DNA of 64,000 nucleotides, taken from NCBI GenBank assembly GCA_029582265.1, contig CM055816.1:5017690-5081689 (forward strand), read 5' to 3'. Origin of the DNA: Zoroaster sp. YZ-2022 (taxonomy: Eukaryota > Echinodermata > Asteroidea > Forcipulatida > Zoroasteridae). The notes under the pieces were generated by a model. It saw nothing but the letters and a program-made list of their open reading frames with translations. It did no database searches and was not told where the DNA came from. A program made the translations under genes and the position numbers. Shown piece after piece: positions 38,836-47,033 of this stretch (position 1 is the stretch's first letter; each line of letters opens with the position of its first letter).

Positions 38836-39189
38836 ATGTTATCTGGGATGAGGTGGAATGGCCACCAAGATCACCTGACCTCACACCATGTGACTATTTC
38901 CTTTGGGGACATTTGAAGAACAAGGTGTTTGCAACTCCTCCCCGTGATCTTGATGAATTGCAGGGCCGTATTCGAAATGAAGTGGATGCTTTACGCAATA
39001 ATCCGGCTATGGTGAGACGAGCAGTGCAGGACATGCTCCGTCGCTGTCAGCTTTGTGTCGAAAGGGGAGGTGGACATGTTGAAGGTGTGGGTGCATAAAA
39101 GGCCAATGTTAGAAGAGATTCTTCTTGAATAATGTCCAGTCATTCCTAAAGAAAATCTGGTTTATCATACTGACTATCACTAATTATCC

Positions 39190-39410
39190 TGCCTTGCACT
39201 GATTACCCAAACTTGCAAAAATGCGATTTGAATTTGTCATTTTCAATAACAATGTACTCGGTCATGTGTGACAGCAATGGGTCAATAAAGGTATCAATGG
39301 AAAGCTGAGGAGTTCCTCTTCTTTGGTACACTACATGTAAATTGTCAAACTAAATAACCTTGGCATATTAACCCCCTGAATTCGGATTACCTTTTTTTTG
39401 ATACGCACTG
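39190..39410. repeat. right terminal inverted repeat of the mariner-type element
   Basis: The reverse complement of 24384-24605, ending GATACGCACTG followed by TA. Confidence 0.93.
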
Positions 39411-39412
39411 TA

Positions 39413-39702
39413 TAATCAATGCGTGTTTTTACTGCAACACTAGATAACCCCTATTTTTATCGGTAGTATTCCAATGGGCATGTTTTCAGTATTTTGCACG
39501 CAAAATTATTTTGCGAAAATGCTATAGGATGTAGGCCTACTTTGACAAATCAGCGCTTGGTATGAGGCTAGATATTCTAACCGAACCACTAATTCATAAA
39601 ATAACACTCCGTTAAAATTTCATACTACTGATTCGAATTATCAATCCGAAGATTAATATTAATTATTTGACATGAATCAGGAACCACACTTAAAGATATT
39701 GG
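39413..39702. other. short unique spacer between mariner end and right X copy
   Basis: No gene or repeat seen. It is not related to the 65-bp satellite, so the mariner-type element marks the array edge rather than sitting inside the array. Confidence 0.5.
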
Positions 39703-40565
39703 TGACGTCATGTCAGCAAATCAGCCATTTTGATTGGACGAAAAGAAATACGTCACGCAGGTCACATTTTCCAACCGCCATTTTTAACTACGATACGATG
39801 TCGTTTTCGTCCCAATGATCGTTGGAGAATCATTTCACAATTAATGGAAGGGGTCTTCATTACTTTGTTTCATTTGAAGGTATGTAAACTTTCACATTTT
39901 ATTATACATGTATGTTAGTTTTATAGTATACAGATAATGACTATACAAAACCATTTTAACGTTAACATAGTGTGTGCAGCAGGTCATGGTGTGTGGCCAT
40001 GTAAAACTAAATGTGTATGTGTGCAGTGTGGTTGATGCAACCCATTTTGTCATTGATCTGTACAATGGATGGAGGGGTCATCATGTCTTCATGATATGTG
40101 GACATGATTATATGTTCGCTGTTTTATTAACAAAACACACACACACGTTACAGTACTACTAACGTTACTAGAGTAGTAGGAAACTTGGCTAGTAGTAGTA
40201 GTACTCGGTGTCAGTATTTTGTGTCGGTCTTGTGACTTGTGTGGTGGTTGCTGTACTGGACTCTGGAGTCTGGCACTTTTCTTGCTAAGCTAAAGTAGGC
40301 CTGAAACAATCACCCGGCCCCTTTACTGAGATAATGAAAATGTCACATCATGGAGGTAGGAAGAGGTCACATGTATTCTATTCTATAACGCATTTTTCTG
40401 AAGTTGCATAATTTTTTCTGAAGTTTAATCAATCTATCATTGTGATAATAACATGAGGGGTTGCTAACTTATGTGTGTTTTGTTAGCATGACCCATTATT
40501 CTTCATCCCTCTTTGAAAACATGTAATTTTGTTTATACACTGTACATGATATGTTTATATTTCAG

Positions 40566-40650
40566 ATCAACGGTTGATCATGCTTGCTATGACATCATGG
40601 TCAACCATCTACAATTTACACTACTTAAGGGTCAGGATGATGAACATCAT
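40566..40650 (+). other. exon-like segment in X (unproven)
   Basis: Preceded by TTATATTTCAG and followed by GTAAGT. One frame is open throughout. The equivalent in the left X copy keeps both splice-like sites but has a stop in the same frame. The frames do not chain cleanly to the next exon-like segment, so coding is doubtful; a spliced non-coding RNA or a decayed transposon gene would fit as well. Confidence 0.3.
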
Positions 40651-41107
40651 GTAAGTTTTTCTGCACTCAAACAATTATTTATTAATTTTTGATGAATCCA
40701 TGCCCCCCCCCCCCACAGAAAAAAAGAGAAATGGAAAAACATGAACATGGGCAGATTAAGTGTGGAAAACTAATATTACTTAAGGCTAGGTGTGTTTTTG
40801 GTTTATATTTCAGGAACCGGATACCCGGCTACCCGTAAATAATTTGTAAAACACAAAATACTCCCGAATGTATAAAATAACCAATATGAACACAAGTTTC
40901 TCTTGTTTAATTAGAGTCATAATAAATGTGGACTTATTGTAATACTTTTCCCGCCTCAATATTAAAAATGACTTGAACACAAAAAATGTTTACAAAAATT
41001 GGAGACTTCCATTTGTGTGGCTAAAATATTTAAAATAGTCAATTTTTTAAAAAGTCATTCATTCGTCACTGAAAATATTTCTTATTCAATTATTTTACTG
41101 TCCACAG

Positions 41108-41245
41108 ATAGTCCAGACTGTGAGTTTGCAGTGAGGCGCAACCTTGTTCCTTCCATTTTCACCATCAGAGTTAAGGCGGGTGAAGGGCAAAAGGCAACTC
41201 TATCGTCATGCCACTACAGGATGCCACCAAGTCATTTATTGACCG
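41108..41245 (+). other. exon-like segment in X (unproven)
   Basis: Preceded by TACTGTCCACAG and followed by GTAAGG. One frame is open, containing CEFAVRRNLVPSIFTIR, and is unrecognised. The left X copy has indels here, and its hAT insertion lies in this segment. Confidence 0.3.
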
Positions 41246-41741
41246 GTAAGGATGTGACTGTTAATAACCTATTGCATTTCAAAGTGCATTTTGGGAATCT
41301 GGTGACAAATCCCGTAGCATGCAAATCATTTGAAGTACACAGGCATAGGCCTAATGGTGCACCAAATTTGTAAAAGATGTGTTGTCATTCAATTCCTAGC
41401 ATGCATTGAGAAAGCTTAAAATCTTTATTGTTTCTTTTTACATTGAATAAGTGATTAATTAGCCATCATTTTGTAAGCCTTGTGAATTCTTAGGCATGTA
41501 TCATCACCATCTAAGCTGAGATTGTATTAGCAGAATCATAATTATGAATAACAATTTAGGAATGTCAATTTCTAGAAAAACTTCAACATTATATACATCG
41601 GTATCGGAATATATTGAATATACATGTATCTTATTTAGTAAAATTGTACATGTTGTTGTATACAGCCCATCATATCGTAACTAGACACAAGTATTAAACC
41701 TTCACACTTTTAAAATAAATTTTCCACCATTTTTACTCCAG

Positions 41742-41849
41742 ATTAGAACCAGTCAACCCTTGTCATACAAATGTGTCACACAAACAGCCACTTGTGCTAC
41801 TGCTACGAGGTGTGTCAGAGTCTGTATAACTTTGTAATCCAATGGCCAG
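41742..41849 (+). other. exon-like segment in X (unproven)
   Basis: Preceded by TTTACTCCAG and followed by GTGTGG. One frame reads LSYKCVTQTA and ends at a stop codon in both X copies (TAA here, TGA in the left copy), a possible sign of a terminal coding exon. No family was recognised. Confidence 0.3.
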
Positions 41850-41906
41850 GTGTGGAGGTTGATCTTTTCTTCAAAGGAGTTAACGTATGTTTCAAATTAA
41901 TTTATA

Positions 41907-42067
41907 AGTAAGAATAATTGAGGACGATCAGAGCATACTGATCGAAACGTCGAGTTGTACCTCCAGTTCTTTTCTGAACTAATTACTACTCAATTGAGAT
42001 TCCACATGGTGTCACCGCAATTAGTCTTAATTATCATCCTCACCATGCAAAGCTACAAGTTTTACCT
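41907..42067 (+). mobile_element. hammerhead-like mobile repeat, copy 3, with 13-bp TSD
   Basis: A 161-bp insertion flanked by the exact direct repeat AAATTAATTTATA (41894-41906 and 42068-42080). The left X copy has the empty site near 28393-28408. The 5' part reads TTGAGGAC, hairpin GATCAGAGCATACTGATC, GAAAC, GTC, GAG. The CTGANGA / stem II / GAAAC / GTC order is that of type I hammerhead ribozymes reported in Penelope-like retroelements, with one core base changed here (C to T). The body carries TTCTTTTCTGAACTAATTAC and CACATGGTGTCACCGC. No protein is encoded. Confidence 0.85.
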
Positions 42068-42432
42068 AAATTAATTTATATGGACCTATCCTATCTGTGG
42101 CAGTCTGCACCTTCATGGGAATTGTTTTTTTCAGGACCTTAAGACACATCTAGGTTATTCAGTGTATTTTTTAACATGTTAGAACAATGATAGTACTGAG
42201 GAATTGTTTTTTGACTGGACCCAAAAATCCCCACAAGTGTGTAGTTAATATCTGTTGGGTGATCTAGTAAAATGGATATTGCTGACTGTGAATCCCTGGG
42301 AGTTGGGCCATGTAAACATTAGTAAACATCCCCCAGTCTTCATTGCGTTCATATTTATTTTTATGCGAGCATTGGGATAGTTCAACCTAAGTACTGACCA
42401 TCAATTCCATAAACACAAATTGGTGTAAAGAT

Positions 42433-42658
42433 ATTAAAAGGACAGTATTGTCACGATCAGAGCAGACTTTCTACACGGCATGGAATCGGTATCCTAGTTA
42501 AAGATGAACACAGTGTCTGAAAATTACTGGCTCATTTATGCATCAGCAACGCGAATATGACCTTATCATGTGAGTATTATTTTCAGTCACTGAGTTAATC
42601 TAGAACTTGAACTCTGATTCCATGTCCTGTTGATCGTGACGATATTGCCACCTTTAAA
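42433..42658. mobile_element. MITE with CACGATCAG ends, copy 2
   Basis: It lies inside the right X copy, with inverted ends AAAGGACAGTATTGTCACGA and (reversed) AAAGGTGGCAATATCGTCAC. It matches 27785-28013 in inverse orientation and 61217-61438 directly. Confidence 0.75.
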
Positions 42659-43284
42659 CAATAACTTTAAAATGACTATTTATGAACATGTATTTTAAAC
42701 AGTTAAAGAGAAATAAATACATATAACAATCGGAAGATCATTTCATTATTATTTGTTTCTTTTCATTTTACAGTTATCCTTTCAAATTACATCGTGTTGT
42801 CTCCTAGGCCGTCCTAACAAGGTAAGCATGTGTTCCTTATAAAAAGATGCACTTATTTATGGCAATTTACTATAGAAATTAACAGTTCCAGCTGAATGTT
42901 ACTTAAAAAACAAGAAATTTGTTTTATTTGATTGTTTGCCATAGATAAGGCTTCTTAACCCTCCTATAGGTTTAACACTCAAAGACACTCAAAATTTGTA
43001 TCTCTCTTAACCCATTGACTTTGTGCAGTGCACTAAAATACATGCAAGCACATGTGGCTGTGATAGAGGTCAAACCCAAAGACACTCAAAATGTGTGCAG
43101 TGCACAAAGGTCAAACCAAAACCACTTGACAGTACATACACAGCTCTGTGTGACTCTGTGGTTTGACCTACCAATTGGAAATACAACCAAAAATACTCAA
43201 GTGAGTGTCTGTGAGTGCCGTGCTGACTGGGCCAAATTTCAGCATGGGCATAGGAGGGTTAACACATGGAAGACATGCTTATCT

Positions 43285-43512
43285 CATTAGACCCGGAATC
43301 CGGGTCAACATTAATCTGATCCGTTAGTCCGGGTTGGATATGACCCGACCCTTTCCGAGTCATTCTGACCCGTAAAGTTGGGTCAGATTATTTGACCCGT
43401 TTTCCGGGTCAAATAATCTGACCAACTTTCGGGTCATCCTGACCTGGAAAGTGTCAGGTCATATCCAACCAAGTATGGGTCAGATTTGACCCGGGAGTTT
43501 TTAGAGTGTAGA
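43285..43512. repeat. GGGTCA long hairpin, right copy
   Basis: A near-palindrome of about 225 bp. The centre is GGGTCAGATTATTTGACCCG, a 4-5-base loop, then its inverse. The arms continue outward through GGAAAG and GGTCATATCCAACC words. The outer end is GGGAGTTTTTAGAGTG. It could form a stem of 70 bp or more on each side. It corresponds to 27249-27445. Confidence 0.88.
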
Positions 43513-44463
43513 ATGTATTTACCAAAATATAATTTCATTTACATTCCTTGACCCTTGAGGGTTGTTTAAAAAGAAAAAGGTAATCTTCCTGGTGCAAGTC
43601 TTACATAAATTAGCAATTACGTACATAACATGGACAGGTCTTTGTTAGGAATGTTAACTCTAATTTACAAACAAATAATTGCCAATGTACTTGTTGGATC
43701 TTGCCATGTTCGATTTTGCTGCGTTCTACTGTAATGTTTTTTTTTTTTTAAACAAATTATAACAGTTGGGTGAAGATCACCCATAAAAATGTATTATGGT
43801 CTGTTTTAAGGGGGAAAATGTTGCAGGTATCCGTGCTCAAGCTCTTAATAATTGCCCTGAAAATGTTTCTAATTGTATTACGCACTGCATGATTTTATTA
43901 TTCATTTTATTACTATGCAATTATGTATTCTTTTATAAAGTGTTTTTGTCAGTGCAATAATGTTATATCTCCTAAAATAACATTCAAATTACGCTTAAAA
44001 CAGCCGGGATGTGCACATCATAAAAATACTAAGCGCTGAGAGACAACGTCGTTGCAAAATCGCAGTACGACGTTTTCTCACTGAGGACAACTTACTTAGG
44101 GGCGTATTCAATAAAAGTACAAAAATGTACACATCCATGTATTTTGCAACATCTGAACATGGAGGAAACAAACGTAGCAATTGTGACTGGTTTATATAAT
44201 GTGGTGCTGATGTAAGCGTCATATAAAAGTGGTGCTTTAGAAACATGATTACAGTTGTGGGTAATTTCATTGCAGCCTAATGTTTAAGGTAACATTATGT
44301 TCTTTACTTTGATTTAGTAATTTCGTAATGTTTAAGTAATTTTTTCGTTTTGTTGCCTCATTAAATAAATGCTGTCCCAGTCATTCACAGTGAACAAATC
44401 AGTGGTGTGTCCTCAGTTTAATAAGTAAATAGATTTATTTATATTATTTTAACACATGCAAGT
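43513..44463. other. AT-rich non-coding sequence
   Basis: Only short unrecognised frames and no clear repeat. It is bounded by the X terminus and a GC-rich array. Confidence 0.5.
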
Positions 44464-45105
44464 CAATGGCGCACCGTCGGCCCCAGCAGACTGCTAACCT
44501 AGGGTTGGTCCTTAGGCACCCGTCCGTCGATCTGCGACTTTTATGGCCTTCCTTCATCAGCCCAGCATGCTTAACTCAGCTCAAGCATGGAGGCAAGAAC
44601 GTCAGGCAGCCATTCTATATACTGCTTGTTGCCCGCCACCGGTTGATCGCCGGCAAAACGGCTGCCTGCTCGTTGTTGGCCCACCATCGGTCCACCGTCG
44701 ATAAAAAAAATTAAAAAAATAAATAAATCGCTATCAAATACGTTGCCCGCTCGCCAGTGGACCACCATCGGCAGCCGACAGAGGGACGATGGTAGGCCAA
44801 CAACGGACCGTCATCAGGCTTCCCTAGCGGACCGCTAGCAAAAACGTTGCCCGCTCGCTGGTGGTCCGCCACCGGCAGCCGAGGGAGGGCCGATGATGGG
44901 CCAACGGCGGACCGTTGTCGAAATGTGACATTGTTTCGACAATGGTCCGCCATTGGTCCGACAGCGGATCTCTGTCGGCTGCCTCCAGCGGGCCACCGGC
45001 GAGCGGGCGGACGTTTGTGTCGGCGGTCCGCCGGCTGCAGCCAACGGCGGCCCGCTGGCGGTGCCACCGGTGGGCCGCTGACGGACCGATCGCGGGTTGC
45101 AGGCT
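44464..45105. repeat. GC-rich imperfect tandem/inverted repeat block
   Basis: Words such as GTTGCCCGCTCGC, GGTGGTCCGCCACCGGCAGCC, GGCCAACGGCGGACCGTTG and GACGGACCGATCGCGGGT recur in both orientations. GC content is far above the surroundings. The style (GGCCAAC and inverses) resembles the GTTGGCCCAA arrays but the units differ. Open frames through it are a by-product of low stop density. It abuts the left end of the methyltransferase-exon duplication. Confidence 0.8.
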
Positions 45106-45107
45106 GG

Positions 45108-47033
45108 GTATTTGTGGAAATTATTTCACGAATTTTACCTAAAACGATACACCTCAGACAGAACTAATTCAAGGGACATTTGATATCATCATCAACTTAA
45201 CACTAAGTTGGTTTCATATCAAATTTGTAATATTTGTTTTTCGATTTCCATTAGAGTAAGTGGCTTTAAGACTGGGGTCATAACCTCTGCTGTATGTGGT
45301 GTGCATTCGCTGTGCATGTGATGTGAGCAGACCCTGCTGGCAGCCGTACACACATAAGCCTCTACACCCGCATACACACACACACACACCCATAGACACA
45401 CAACCAAATACTTTTCGGCTTCAGTTTTTCTGGCTTAACACAAACATGAATTTTTCAGCATGCAGCGACTACAGTTTGGATGATAGCAGAATTGTTCAAC
45501 ACTCTCTCATAACGCAACACATCCGTAAGCTTAAATTTGCAGCTGAAGACACGGTTCTAGACGTGGGCTGTGGAACCGGCAATGAGACGAAATCAATTGC
45601 AGCAAAAGTAAGAGGTATAACAGGTGAGTTTATAATAATTCCCTACTGTTTACTTTTCTACTGTCCAACCACAGAGCATTATTACTTGGACCAGTGTCAC
45701 AGAGTACAGCCGCAGGACACTGTCCATTGACCAATGTCACAGGGTGCAACCACAGGGCCCGCCGATGATTTTTTTTTTTTAAGAAGGGGCAGGGAAAGAG
45801 AGCAAAATCTGAGCCCAAGTCTTGTCTACAGAGGAGTTCGGCAAGGAGTAGGGCAGTGGTACAAAGGATGGGGACTCAGGAGACTCAAGCTCCCCTCCAA
45901 AAGTTGTCCATTTATTCCACTCACTATTATATTTTACGGTGTTGCGTATGCATGTGCATGTAAGCTTGAAGGGCCACCAGTATACATAACAAGCATTTTT
46001 AGACATTCTCCCCCTCGCCCGCCATGGTGCACCTGATCAGGGAGCAGCTTTACTTAATTTTATTTTCATTTTCTGTTGTCCGTTTCTCTTGTTGAGGTCG
46101 TTGACTGTCGTTGAGGTTACTCGTAAATGTTTTTAAAATTTAAACACACCCGCATTATAATCAACTCCTTTCCAGTTTGTACACAATGGCCCAGGATTGG
46201 GTTTTAATTTACAAAGATTATGTGACACTGTTTTAGCAAACACCGATTGGATAATATTGGGATTTGGTTTTGCCGCCAAATTCGTGTTTGAGAAAATTTA
46301 GCTCCGCCCGGAATGATCACAAACTTTACGTCCGCGCAATGAAAGTATTTAAATATAGAAATCTTGCAGACGAAACAAGCTCAAGTTCTTTACATCAAGA
46401 GGAGGAAATTATATGGAAGGTAAAACCCTAGTTTTACCTTCCGAATCATGCTATAATGTCTTCTTTTATGACTAGAAACCACCAGGAAACATTTAACGTG
46501 CCGTAGGTCCACTGACGAGCACGATTAGGGACATGGCTACAGCCGCGCCAGCGGTTATGGTTTGGGTCCGCCATGTCTCTCCCCCATATTGGATTTTAAA
46601 AAATATATATTTTGTGGCCCCCCCCCCCCCCGCCCACCAATCAAATCCTGGGTGCGCCACTGCTGTTCATGGACCAGAGTCACAGGGTACAACCACGGGA
46701 CACTGTTCATGGACCAGAGTCACAGGGTACAACCACAGCTAGACACTGTCCATGGACGAGTGTCACGGGGCATATGGACTGTCCTTGGACCCTTTTTCAT
46801 TTATACTACCGTAGATTAATGGGGGAAATCACACGTAAACATAGTATCACCTTTACGCCAAATACCGGTACACCCAGATTTATTAATCATTTAGTCCCGC
46901 GCAGTTGGAAGCCGACGTCGCAGTAACATGTACAGAACTTTACATTCACGTATACGTGTGTTTTTCGTGATTCCGCAATAATCGTTCCAAAGAATATGTG
47001 CTTGCTACGTCCTCGCTGTGTCACTGTCGATTT
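45108..47033 (+). repeat. segmental duplication, copy A (exon 1 plus part of intron 1)
   Basis: Matches 54782-59573 once three insertions in the latter are removed. It includes methyltransferase exon 1, a roughly 40-bp minisatellite (CACTGTCCATGGACCAGAGT, CACAGGGTACAACCACAGGA) and most of intron 1. The duplicates are in direct orientation about 9.7 kb apart. Confidence 0.9.

Larger units (their letters stand above)
26497..38847. mobile_element. element with GTTGGCCCAA-type tandem-repeat ends
   Basis: Inverted termini CCCAGATAACAT (26497-26508) and ATGTTATCTGGG (38836-38847) are flanked by ATG on both sides (26494-26496 and 38848-38850). Removing the element and one ATG joins the transposase codons as VNH-EVEW in frame, which fixes the boundaries. 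Just inside each end lies a minisatellite built on TTGGCCCAA/TTGGGCCAA words. The interior is one copy of sequence X carrying a hAT insertion. A 3-bp duplication occurs in several superfamilies (for example CACTA, Harbinger and Academ). No transposase was seen, so the superfamily is undecided. Confidence 0.8.
24745..39098 (+). pseudogene. mariner-superfamily transposase, three broken pieces
   Basis: The presumed start ATG is at 24745 (MVQLRLNSEA), followed by frameshifts. A clean segment (about 25095-25323) contains HQLTPGDFARRLAF and the first catalytic Asp in IGDDAAF (25210-25212). The middle piece (26242-26496) has WTVWLGLCG, GPFFF and the second Asp in LWWAQDA (26416-26418). The last piece has VEWPPRSPDLTPCDYFLWG with the third Asp at 38892-38894, then a C-terminal helix-rich tail ending at the TAA at 39096-39098. 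By nucleotide spacing the second and third Asp are about 39-40 residues apart after removing the insertion. Frameshifts and two insertions make it inactive. Confidence 0.9.
24384..39410 (+). mobile_element. mariner-superfamily transposon split by nested insertions
   Basis: The left end starts CAGTGCGTATC at 24384 and the right end is its inverted copy, ending at 39410. Both are flanked by TA (24382-24383 and 39411-39412), the expected mariner/Tc1 target duplication. The inverted repeats extend about 222 bp (24384-24605 and 39190-39410) with roughly 8 mismatches. The element's own sequence is in three pieces (24384-25323, 26242-26496 and 38848-39410), about 1.75 kb in all. Two insertions account for the rest. 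The left flank is the 65-bp satellite; the right flank is not. Confidence 0.92.
39703..43512. repeat. sequence X, right (inverted) copy
   Basis: The inverted partner of 27249-28970 plus 36135-37606, without the 7.15-kb hAT element. It starts near a TGACGTCA motif (39704-39711) and ends with the GGGTCA hairpin. It has several segments bounded by splice-like sites (see 40566-40650, 41108-41245 and 41742-41849) and carries one insertion of the hammerhead-like repeat that the left copy lacks. Whether X is a transposon or a duplicated host locus is unresolved. Confidence 0.86.

Noticed and set aside
44847..45167. A 106-codon Arg/Gly/Pro-rich frame
   Set aside because: It runs through the GC-rich inverted-word array, where stop codons are rare; frames on both strands are open.
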